From positions 1,426,001 to 1,490,000 of the forward strand of contig NZ_JBETXJ010000002.1 in assembly GCF_040427915.1 (NCBI RefSeq): DNA of 64,000 nucleotides, read 5' to 3'. Source of the DNA: Gardnerella vaginalis. Lineage in GTDB: Bacteria; Actinomycetota; Actinomycetes; Actinomycetales; Bifidobacteriaceae. Position numbers and translations under genes: made by a program. Under the pieces are notes generated by a model that ran no database searches, was not told the DNA's origin, and worked only from the letters and a program-made list of their open reading frames with translations. Positions 55,472 to 64,000 of the stretch are shown here, in pieces. Each line of letters starts with the position of its first letter. Within the stretch, counting starts at the first letter, position 1.

Positions 55472-57301
55472 TTACAACTGTTCGCGAACGCGCTCTACAA
55501 TGCGGCTAGCAGCCTCATCCACTGGAACCGCCTCAACGTTTGAACCGTTACGATCGCGGATTTCAATCGTTCCATTGTTCACAGTATCGCGGCCGGCTAC
55601 AGCAATCAGCGGAACGCCAACAAGCTCAGCATCCTTAAACTTCACACCTGGAGAAACCTTTGGACGGTCGTCGAAGATTACTTCAATTCCCTGCTTACTA
55701 AGCTCTTCAACAACTTTTTCAGCAGCATCGAAAGCAACTTGATCTTTGCCTGTAGCAACGACGTGAACTTGAGCTGGAGCAATCGCCATAGGCCACGCAA
55801 GACCAGAATCATCGTGATGCGTTTCTGCCAAGCATGCAATCACGCGGCTAACGCCGATACCGTAGCAACCCATCCAAACTGGTACAGCTTTACCGTTTTC
55901 GTTAAGAACGCTTAAGCCCAAAGCCTTAGAATACTTTAAGCCGAGCTGGAACACCTGACCGATTTCCACGCCGCGTTCGAAGCTCAATGGTCCGGAACCA
56001 TCTGGGCTCATATCGCCATCGCGAACCTGAGCTGCTTCAACAACACCATCAGCCTCAAAATCGCGGCCGTAAACAGCGTTATAAACATGCTTTCCGTCTT
56101 CGTCAGCTCCTGTAATCCAGGCGCTTCCCTTTGCAACATGAGCATCCATCAAGTAGCGGACAGGATTTTCAATTCCACTACCCTCTTTGCGAGCTTGAGG
56201 ACCTAATACACTAAAGCCAATGTAGCCCTTAACAAACTCAGGATGAGCCTTCAAATCATCCTCAGTTGCTTCTTCAATTTCTGCAGGAGCAAACTGAGCT
56301 TCAAGACGCTTCATATCTACCTGGCGATCACCTGGAATACCAATAGCAACGATTTCGCGCCATGGCTCTTCATGCTCGCCGCCCTCAGCATCAGCCGGGT
56401 GCTTAACAGCAATAATAAGGTTCTTCAAAGTATCGGACGCTTGCCATTCGCGACCATCTTTACGCGGATGCAAATCGTTGGAAACCTTAACCAAAGCCTC
56501 AATTGTCTTAGCGTCTGGAGTTTCAAGAGCTTCTGCTGCAGGAGTTGCCGAATAATCAACCTCTTGCATTTCTGGAGTGGTAAGAGCTTCAACATTCCAA
56601 GCTTTTCCAGAAGGAGCGAGAGCAAAAGTATCTTCGCCAATTGGCATTGGAGCCAAGAATTCCTCGGAATCAGAGCCACCCATAGGGCCAGAAACAGCGT
56701 GAACAATCACGTATTTAATGCCCAAACGGTCGAAAATTCGAGAGTAAGCAGCACGCTCTTCAACATAAGCAGACTTTAAACCATCTTCGTCAATCGAGAA
56801 CGAGTAAGCGTCTTGCATAATAAACTCGCGGCCGCGAATAAGACCTGCGCGAGGACGGAATTCGTCGCGATACTTCGTTTGAATCTGATACAAAGTAACT
56901 GGCAAATCCTTGTAAGAAGAATACATATCCTTAACAAGGAGCGTGAAAACTTCTTCGTGAGTTGGAGCAAGAAGATAGTCAGCCTCATGACGATCTTTAA
57001 GACGGAAAATGTTATCGCCATATTCTTCCCAACGGTTTGTAGCCTCATAAGGCTCACGTGGAAGAAGCGCTGGGAAGTGGACCTCCTGCGCACCGATACC
57101 GTTGATTTCTTCGCGAATAATCGCCTGAACCTTGTTTAAAACCTTGAGGCCAAGCGGCAACCAAGTCCACACACCTGGGGCAGATTTACGAATATAGCCT
57201 GCGCGCTGCATAAGTTTTGCGGAAGTCACGTCCGCGTCTGCTGGATCCTCGCGCAGCGTACGAAGGAACAGCTGAGACATACGAAGTACATTGGAATTCA
57301 T
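55472..57301 (-). CDS. proS: Prolyl-tRNA synthetase
   Basis: 609 residues. Class II synthetase of the bacterial type with the long editing insertion (about residues 220-400) between motifs 2 and 3. Visible landmarks: LPLGLKVLNKVQAIIREE (motif 1), FRPRAGLIRGREFIMQDAYSF (motif 2), GCYGIGVSRVIA (motif 3) and a C-terminal anticodon domain. The ATG at 57301 (MNSNVLRMSQ) is preferred over an upstream start at 57337 because TTGGAACGC precedes it. Confidence 0.95.
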   Translation of the reverse strand: MNSNVLRMSQLFLRTLREDPADADVTSAKLMQRAGYIRKSAPGVWTWLPLGLKVLNKVQAIIREEINGIGAQEVHFPALLPREPYEATNRWEEYGDNIFRLKDRHEADYLLAPTHEEVFTLLVKDMYSSYKDLPVTLYQIQTKYRDEFRPRAGLIRGREFIMQDAYSFSIDEDGLKSAYVEERAAYSRIFDRLGIKYVIVHAVSGPMGGSDSEEFLAPMPIGEDTFALAPSGKAWNVEALTTPEMQEVDYSATPAAEALETPDAKTIEALVKVSNDLHPRKDGREWQASDTLKNLIIAVKHPADAEGGEHEEPWREIVAIGIPGDRQVDMKRLEAQFAPAEIEEATEDDLKAHPEFVKGYIGFSVLGPQARKEGSGIENPVRYLMDAHVAKGSAWITGADEDGKHVYNAVYGRDFEADGVVEAAQVRDGDMSPDGSGPLSFERGVEIGQVFQLGLKYSKALGLSVLNENGKAVPVWMGCYGIGVSRVIACLAETHHDDSGLAWPMAIAPAQVHVVATGKDQVAFDAAEKVVEELSKQGIEVIFDDRPKVSPGVKFKDAELVGVPLIAVAGRDTVNNGTIEIRDRNGSNVEAVPVDEAASRIVERVREQL

Positions 57302-57349
57302 GCGTTCCAATCTATTTGCGCATGAGGACATAAACACTTGTTTACACTA

Positions 57350-57441
57350 TTAAACAATAGCAATAACACTTTCCCGCATTTGTTTCCATATCAGCCCATT
57401 TGGTAAACAAAAGCAAGAACACTTCCCCGCATTTGTTTACC
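57350..57441. repeat. Palindromic intergenic repeat element, one full and one partial copy
   Basis: Full 40-bp copy at 57402-57441 with 10-bp inverted ends GGTAAACAAA/TTTGTTTACC. A diverged copy stands just before it (57350-57387). Read on the minus strand, the full copy and its flank match 30563-30611 at most positions, including the interior AAGTGTTC-TGCTTTTG. Confidence 0.8.
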
Positions 57442-57485
57442 GTTTTGCAAAATAACAACACCGTTTCAACAGCAACAAATAAAAA

Positions 57486-58949
57486 CTAAAACTCGTTATC
57501 GAAGGAAAATTCGTCATTATACGCGTAATCGCCAGAGCCAAAAATATCAAACTCTTGCTGATCGGCAGAATCGCCATTTGCGCTATTCGCATTATTTGTA
57601 AAAGCGCAAGCGCCATCGTTTGCAAGAATCTCACTAGCTCGTTTAGAAGCCTCACGCAAAGATCCATCTAGCAGTACAGCATCCGCCGAAACACTAAACG
57701 CGCGATCGTTAATACCTTCCAGATAAAGCCCGCCCAGATTTTCCACGCGAGAAAGCGCCACGTATCCCATTCCAGGAGCAAAAGTTCTACGCAAATCCAT
57801 TACAGCACTGTCAAGCGTCATACCTTGCGACTTATGAATCGTAATTCCCCACGCACAACGAAGAGGCACTTGATTTACGCTAGCAAGCACGGTCTCGCCA
57901 TCCGTCATTTCCCATGCAGCTGGCTTAAGAGTGACAATATTGCCGTTTTCAAACTCAACAATCGGCCAGCCACCTTTGGATTCAGGTGCGAATCTCAAAA
58001 CTCGCCCAACAGAGCCATTTACATACTGCTTTTCCTGATCGTTTCTTAAAGCCATTACTGCAGCTCCGGCCTTTAAAACTAAATGCTCCGGAGCAAGCAT
58101 ATTCTTTTTTAAACGCTCGACGAGATTTTTAGGCCCTGCTTCCGTTGCCACGAATTCGTGAGGCTCAGCATCAATCGCCGCAAGTTGCACATTATTTAAG
58201 CCATCTGCCTGTGAGTTCGTAGGGAAAAGATGAACCGAAACTGCGCTATTTTGAGGATATTCTCCAAGCCGACTGGCAAGAACTTGTTTATCTTCATCAC
58301 TCACAATACCGCTTCGAATATCCGTCAAAACTTCAAGCAATTTGCCGTCATCTTGACGATGTTGCTCAGTTAAGTAGCACACAACAGGCTTTAAAGAATC
58401 CCAGGCGAAAGATTCCGTAATATAACCTTCTGGATTTTTGCCAGCGGCAGCATACTTTTCGCGCGACTCAATAAATGCCTGACTTGTCTCGAACACATCG
58501 CGATTTCGCATAGAAGTGCTAACCGGCGGCAACTGGAAGAAATCTCCCGAAATAACTACTTGAAGCCCTCCAAAAGGAGCAGGATTTTTGCGCACTTTAC
58601 GGCATACTTCGTCAACCATGTCAAAAAGCCACGCGTGAATCATTGAAACTTCGTCCAACACAAGCACGTCCGTGGCTTTTATGCGTTTCCCCCGCCGAGA
58701 TCGAATAGTTTTAAGAAGCGTATCACTAAGCGCATTTGAAACTCCAACTCCACTCCACGAGTGAATGGTTTGACCGTTTAAATGAGTTGCCGCAATGCCG
58801 GTAGAAGCAGTTACGGCAACACTTAAACCGTTTTTTCGCATTTCGCGAATAGCTTCGTTTAATACGTAGGTTTTACCTGCACCCGGAGCGCCGGTAATGA
58901 ACGCGCTTGCACCAGCGTTGATTATGGTTAGAGCTTCGGATTGCTTCAT
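57486..58949 (-). CDS. Pif1-like AAA ATPase/DNA helicase
   Basis: 487 residues of helicase superfamily 1. Walker A GAPGAGKT (19-26), Walker B VLVLDEVSMIHAW, an Asp-containing motif III with GDFFQLPPV, and a C-terminal UvrD-type motif with WGITIHKSQGMTLDSAVMDL and VALSRVENLGGLYL. It is expected to unwind DNA, perhaps G-quadruplex or stalled-fork substrates like Pif1. Bifidobacteria often carry this gene. The last 50 residues are acidic and aromatic. Confidence 0.87.
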   Translation of the reverse strand: MKQSEALTIINAGASAFITGAPGAGKTYVLNEAIREMRKNGLSVAVTASTGIAATHLNGQTIHSWSGVGVSNALSDTLLKTIRSRRGKRIKATDVLVLDEVSMIHAWLFDMVDEVCRKVRKNPAPFGGLQVVISGDFFQLPPVSTSMRNRDVFETSQAFIESREKYAAAGKNPEGYITESFAWDSLKPVVCYLTEQHRQDDGKLLEVLTDIRSGIVSDEDKQVLASRLGEYPQNSAVSVHLFPTNSQADGLNNVQLAAIDAEPHEFVATEAGPKNLVERLKKNMLAPEHLVLKAGAAVMALRNDQEKQYVNGSVGRVLRFAPESKGGWPIVEFENGNIVTLKPAAWEMTDGETVLASVNQVPLRCAWGITIHKSQGMTLDSAVMDLRRTFAPGMGYVALSRVENLGGLYLEGINDRAFSVSADAVLLDGSLREASKRASEILANDGACAFTNNANSANGDSADQQEFDIFGSGDYAYNDEFSFDNEF

Positions 58950-58970
58950 TGGCAGTACCTTTTATTGCGT

Positions 58971-59006
58971 TTAGTAGTCGCGCTTTGTTTAGTAGTCGCG
59001 CTTTTC
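58971..59006. repeat. Tandem duplication (about 18 bp) over the orn stop codon
   Basis: Two adjacent copies of TTTAGTAGTCGCGCTTT, nearly identical. The orn stop codon (minus strand, near 58989-58991) lies at the start of the right-hand copy. Ends are approximate within a base. Confidence 0.75.
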
Positions 59007-59696
59007 TGCGGAATTTACATCTTCTAGCGCTTCACCACGACGTTCGTAGTCACGAAGCAAGCTCGTGCTCTCAATGTGTTGCGCACCGGCTTTTGCCTGA
59101 GACTCGCTTGGGCCTGGCGCTGGAACGAACATCATATCGCGGTAGTAACGAAGCTCATCAATCGACTCAATAATATCCGCGAGCGCACGGTGGCCGCCAT
59201 GTTTTGCTGGCTTATTGCGGTATACGTCTGGGTAAAGTCTGCGCGAAATCTCCTTCAACGTGCTTACGTCGATTACACGATAGTGCAGATTTGCCATTAA
59301 ATCTGGCATATAACGGTCGAGGAACTTTTTGTCGGAACCAACCGAGTTTCCAGCAAGATGAGCTTTTCCGCGCTCTGGCAGGAAACGCTTTACATACTCA
59401 ACAACCTGCTTTTGCGCTTCTTCCAAAGGCAAACCGTTCTTATTCCACTCGTCAACAAGTCCAGAAGAAGTGTGCATATTGCGCACAAAATCGTTCATAT
59501 GAGCCACAGCAGCATCGCTCGGCTTAATCACTAAATCAATACCGTCGTCTAGAACTTTCAAATTAAAATCGGTTGGAACTACAGACACTTCGCATAATTC
59601 GTCGTGGAAAATATCGAGTCCCGTCATCTCACAATCGATCCAAATTAAGCGCGATTCTTCCGGCGTAAACGTAAGATCTTCCTTAGCTTCTGCCAT
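58989..59696 (-). CDS. orn: Oligoribonuclease
   Basis: 235 residues. DEDDh 3'-5' exonuclease that degrades RNA of two to five bases. Motifs: [11 protein letters not shown] (ExoI, D and E), [16 protein letters not shown] (ExoII), [17 protein letters not shown] (ExoIII, H and D). The C-terminus is longer than usual by about 40 polar residues. AGGAAAGGAACG is the ribosome site. Confidence 0.94.
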   Translation of the reverse strand: MAEAKEDLTFTPEESRLIWIDCEMTGLDIFHDELCEVSVVPTDFNLKVLDDGIDLVIKPSDAAVAHMNDFVRNMHTSSGLVDEWNKNGLPLEEAQKQVVEYVKRFLPERGKAHLAGNSVGSDKKFLDRYMPDLMANLHYRVIDVSTLKEISRRLYPDVYRNKPAKHGGHRALADIIESIDELRYYRDMMFVPAPGPSESQAKAGAQHIESTSLLRDYERRGEALEDVNSAEKRDY

Positions 59697-59783
59697 TTTC
59701 GTTCCTTTCCTAATATTTTTTCGAACCCATCAGCCTACATCTTCGTACAGACGACTATGAGCTGAGTTGTACGAAATATTGAT

Positions 59784-60104
59784 TTAATCATCTAATAAAT
59801 CCTGCATAAGTTCATCTGTGTTATTAAATGATTTTCCCTCATGAGCTTCAGATTGACGACGAGCTTCAACACTTTCACGGCTTTCACGAGTAATCAAAAA
59901 AGGCATAGCTTGATCAACAATTGACTGTCTTAAAAAGACATTAATCGCAGTCGACAAATCCATTCCCATTGAGGAAAATAATTTTTTTGCTTCCTCTTTA
60001 ACTCTAGAATCTGTGCGAAAACTCACAGTTGCTTGAGACGTGTTTTCAGTATATTTACTTTTGACGCTATCGCTAACCAATATTGCAGACAATTTTATAC
60101 ACAC
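59784..60104 (-). CDS. RelB/DinJ-family antitoxin, orphan
   Basis: 106 residues from a GTG start; a shorter version is possible because the family core begins at TSQATVSFRTDSRVKEEAKK (about residue 22). The ribbon-helix-helix DNA-binding part is followed by SSMGMDLSTAINVFLRQSI and the toxin-wrapping tail. No YafQ/RelE-type toxin gene follows within the 88 bases to orn, nor precedes it, so the antitoxin appears alone. A perfect ATTGTA-A-TACAAT palindrome lies in its promoter. Confidence 0.8.
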   Translation of the reverse strand: MCIKLSAILVSDSVKSKYTENTSQATVSFRTDSRVKEEAKKLFSSMGMDLSTAINVFLRQSIVDQAMPFLITRESRESVEARRQSEAHEGKSFNNTDELMQDLLDD

Positions 60105-60130
60105 TTTCTAATGATTTTTATTTTTATTAA

Positions 60131-60166
60131 ATTGCTATTGTAATACAATATACATACAACAGCAAT
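60131..60166. promoter_or_regulatory. Inverted repeats in the antitoxin promoter
   Basis: ATTGTAATACAAT (60137-60149) is a perfect 6-1-6 palindrome, nested between ATTGCT (60131-60136) and AGCAAT (60161-60166). It lies about 30-60 bases upstream of the antitoxin start, as expected for an autoregulatory ribbon-helix-helix operator. Confidence 0.5.
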
Positions 60167-60186
60167 CATAATGTTTAAACAAACAA

Positions 60187-60241
60187 AAACGACGAAAAGC
60201 ATGCAAGTTGGGGAAACTTGATTAACTTTTCGCCGTTTAAA
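60187..60241 (-). terminator. Intrinsic terminator after guaB
   Basis: On the minus strand ACGGCGAAAAG pairs with CTTTTCGTCGT (one mismatch) around an inner CAAGTTT/AACTTG stem, followed by TTTTTGTTTG. It is 55 bases past the guaB stop. Confidence 0.8.
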
Positions 60242-60296
60242 ATAGTTGCGCTTTATACGCGACTTATACGCGATTTAATTGCATAATACTCGCGAT

Positions 60297-61886
<1,590 letters not shown>

Positions 61887-61922
61887 TCATAAACTATGAT
61901 TCGCGAGTATTCGAGTATTATT

Positions 61923-63026
61923 TCACGAATTTCGTAGCTCTGGCAGCCGCCTGCGCAAATATGGCATCATTGTGAGCACTGTAAGCAGCACAGCCGCAAT
62001 AATCATGCCAATCATCACGTAAACTGCTTTAAAGAACAGTATCATTATCGAACCGAAAGATATAAGCGCCGCCCATCCCCAGAGAATAAGCACCGCTCCT
62101 TGCACAGAATGCCCAATGCGCAACATGCGATGATGCAAATGCATGCGGTCTGGATGCATTGGCGACTGCCCTTTTGCAAGCCTCCTGCATATTGCTAAGC
62201 ACATGTCTAATACTGGCAAAAACAGTACTAAAATTGGTAGCAAAATCGGCATAAATACTGGCAAATAGATACTTGTGTGCACTGCAGATGGATCTAAGTG
62301 ACCTGTCATTATAATAGACGCGCAAGTTATTAGATATCCGATTAGCATGGATCCAGAATCGCCCATAAAAAGCTTTGCTGGATGCCAATTGTGCAAAATA
62401 AACCCTAAGCACATTCCCACCATTGCAACGTCTATAAGAGTTGCCATTGACGCATAGCTTGGAGATGTGCGCGCAAGAATATAAGAGTATGTTGCGAATG
62501 CGATTCCGCCTATTGCTACAATTCCAGAAGCCAGCCCATCTAGTCCGTCTACAAAGTTGACTGCATTAATTGAAGCCACGATTAGTATTGCGGTTATTGC
62601 GATTGAAAGACTTGGAGACGCTGTAACTAGCGATCCTAGCGGCAATGTAACAATTTGTAATCCGCCCCACGCTACAAAAACAGCTATTAGCAATTGACCT
62701 GCAAGTTTTAGCATCCAATCTAAGTCCCAAATGTCGTCGCAAACGCCCAAAAGGCATATGAGTACAGCTCCAGCTAAAACTACCCACGGCTGGTGTGTTC
62801 CTGTAAAAAGCCCTGAAATAAAAGGCATGGAGCTTGCAAACGCCATTGATACAGCAAAGCCGAATAGCATTCCCACTCCACCCATACGTGGCGTAGGTAT
62901 TGTGTGTACGTCGCGAGCGCGCACTTTTCCAACGGCTCCTATGCGAATCGCAAGATGACGTACAAGCGGCATTATTAGCCAAGTTGCGCCTCCTGCGACT
63001 GCTGCTATAAACAGGTATACCCTCAT
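61923..63026 (-). CDS. wecA: Undecaprenyl-phosphate N-acetylglucosaminyl 1-phosphate transferase-type enzyme
   Basis: 367 residues with about eleven membrane segments. MraY/WecA/TagO superfamily motifs are visible: RDVHTIPTPRMGGVGML, NFVDGLDGLASG (catalytic Asp), and the cytoplasmic loop HPAKLFMGDSGSM; HLHHRML in the last loop is typical of WecA/TagO. It transfers a sugar phosphate to a lipid carrier for cell-wall glycans. Its start overlaps tsaC by four bases; the preceding genes in the transcript are prmC and tsaC, the common actinobacterial order. Confidence 0.9.
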   Translation of the reverse strand: MRVYLFIAAVAGGATWLIMPLVRHLAIRIGAVGKVRARDVHTIPTPRMGGVGMLFGFAVSMAFASSMPFISGLFTGTHQPWVVLAGAVLICLLGVCDDIWDLDWMLKLAGQLLIAVFVAWGGLQIVTLPLGSLVTASPSLSIAITAILIVASINAVNFVDGLDGLASGIVAIGGIAFATYSYILARTSPSYASMATLIDVAMVGMCLGFILHNWHPAKLFMGDSGSMLIGYLITCASIIMTGHLDPSAVHTSIYLPVFMPILLPILVLFLPVLDMCLAICRRLAKGQSPMHPDRMHLHHRMLRIGHSVQGAVLILWGWAALISFGSIMILFFKAVYVMIGMIIAAVLLTVLTMMPYLRRRLPELRNS

Positions 63027-63700
63027 TTCTTGCGACTTTCTGCTCTTATCTGTTCTTCGCTTATCACGCCTTCGCGCAAAATTACAATCCCGTCTTTGTC
63101 GCTTGCATCCGCACCAACCACTGTGCTTGCCACATGCGAGCGCGTTGGGCCAGCGTTTAAGTACAACGGAATTTCGTCTCCAAAAGCCGCTACAGCTTCT
63201 TCTACGCTGTCTGCGCTCTCGTTTCCGCTGCGATTTGCGCTAGATGCAGCAAGCGGCCCCGTAACGCGCAAGATTTTCATTAATTCTGGGCAATCTGGCA
63301 CGCGCACTCCTTGCGTTGCTTCAGCTTGCGTTGCTTGACTTTGCTCACTGCTCTCATCTGCTTTACAAAGCGTAGCAAGCCTTGTAGCTACCGAATCTTT
63401 TTTTGCACACGCGATTGGCGAGTATCCGCCTGGCAGGAATTTTTCCGCCAGCACGTCTAATGGGCTTGGCAAGTAAAGACCGAGTTTTTCTAAATCACTT
63501 ACGCTGCTCATAAGTATTTGCAAGGCTTTTGTGCGTGGCCTGCGTTTTAGTTGGTAGATTTTCGCTACTGCCGCCTCGTTAAATGGGTCGCATGCTACTC
63601 CGTAAACTGTGTCTGTTGGCACTACGATTACGCCGCCTGCGTTGATTATTTGCGCTGCGAGTTGCAATGATTCTTCGTTAATCGTGCAAATTTTACTCAT
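63023..63700 (-). CDS. tsaC: Threonylcarbamoyl-AMP synthase (TsaC/Sua5/YrdC)
   Basis: 225 residues. YrdC domain with VVPTDTVYGVACDPFNEAAV, KRRPRTKALQILM and ASSANRSGNES. It makes threonylcarbamoyl-AMP for the t6A modification of tRNAs. Overlaps both neighbours (8 bases with prmC, 4 with wecA), so translation is coupled. A 12-residue A/Q/T-rich insertion (SSEQSQATQAEATQG) interrupts the usual fold. Confidence 0.93.
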   Translation of the reverse strand: MSKICTINEESLQLAAQIINAGGVIVVPTDTVYGVACDPFNEAAVAKIYQLKRRPRTKALQILMSSVSDLEKLGLYLPSPLDVLAEKFLPGGYSPIACAKKDSVATRLATLCKADESSEQSQATQAEATQGVRVPDCPELMKILRVTGPLAASSANRSGNESADSVEEAVAAFGDEIPLYLNAGPTRSHVASTVVGADASDKDGIVILREGVISEEQIRAESRKK

Positions 63701-64000
63701 TTTTAGCCTCTTTTTTGCATACTACAAATCTTGCTCTGTTTGTTAAGTCGTTTTTGACTTTTGCGCTGCTAAATCCTATGTTTTTTGCATAATCTGTAAG
63801 CGCTTTTCCTTGCGTAATGTCGTGTTCCATAATCATTATTCCACCGTTGCGCAAATACGCAAAACTTGTTTTCATAATTTTTTGCGGTATTAGTAGTCCG
63901 TCTTGAGATCCCCCGTATAGCGCCATTTTTGGGTCGTAGTCTCGTGCTTCAATCTGCTCTACTGGTTTATTTTCCGGCACGTATGGAGGATTCGTAATTA
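63693..64000 (-). CDS. prmC: Release factor glutamine methyltransferase, C-terminal part (cut by window)
   Basis: The frame is open from the window edge to the stop at 63693, about 102 residues. It begins ITNPPYVPENK, the NPPY catalytic motif that binds the glutamine side chain, and continues with DPKMALYGGSQDGL and a C-terminal ARFVVCKK strand typical of PrmC/HemK. It methylates the GGQ glutamine of release factors, including the PrfB of this window. The N-terminal half lies beyond base 64000. Confidence 0.92.
   Translation of the reverse strand, partial: ITNPPYVPENKPVEQIEARDYDPKMALYGGSQDGLLIPQKIMKTSFAYLRNGGIMIMEHDITQGKALTDYAKNIGFSSAKVKNDLTNRARFVVCKKEAKNE

Noticed and set aside
56243..56779. 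Plus-strand reading frame of 178 codons
   Set aside because: Antisense shadow of proS.

Overview
The window looks like chromosomal DNA of a low-GC member of the Bifidobacteriaceae, most likely Gardnerella. This is an inference from the gene set: a bifidobacterial-type GH38 mannosidase, an FtsE with a long tail, a Pif1-like helicase, LuxS, PdxST, an actinobacterial prmC-tsaC-wecA order, and AT-rich codon use. No rRNA, tRNA, CRISPR array, insertion sequence or phage gene was seen.

Region 1 (1-4776): 3' part of an ascorbate-type PTS IIC gene, an ion-transporter-superfamily permease, and a catabolic acetolactate-synthase-like ThDP enzyme. Region 2 (about 4800-20400) is the accessory part: very AT-rich, with frequent ATA and AGA codons. 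It holds a divergent ROK kinase/ROK repressor pair, a GH20 hexosaminidase, a nucleoside hydrolase plus MFS carrier, a Crp-family regulator, a complete ECF transporter (S, T, A, A'), a GH38 alpha-mannosidase and a YihS-type mannose isomerase. Together these suggest scavenging of host N-glycan or mucin sugars and of nucleosides. Two matching inverted repeats (ATGACA-N2-TGTCAT) flank the Crp-family gene; one sits in the centre of a perfect 50-bp palindrome that overlaps its stop codon.

Region 3 (20500-34400) is mostly core genes on the minus strand: dnaG, a dGTPase, alr, a GNAT, luxS and an oligopeptide ABC transporter, followed by pdxST on the plus strand. Region 4 (34450-46150): a GH13 neopullulanase-type enzyme, a structured 182-nt element that may be a 6S-like RNA, coaX, an orphan sugar-binding lipoprotein, glmS, a polar amino-acid ABC transporter, smpB and a CHAP-domain cell-wall hydrolase. 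Region 5 (46300-64000): ftsX-ftsE, prfB, map, a pepO-type M13 peptidase, a secreted CAP protein, a second ssb, proS, a Pif1-like helicase, orn, an orphan RelB/DinJ-type antitoxin, guaB, wecA, tsaC and the 3' end of prmC.

Two sequence-level patterns cut across the annotation. Short (13-24 bp) tandem duplications recur exactly at or just past stop codons of unrelated genes (alsS-like, pdxT, the peptide-binding protein, the CAP gene, glnQ, glnP, orn). A 40-bp intergenic element with 10-bp inverted ends occurs in two distant intergenic regions, with partial copies beside each.
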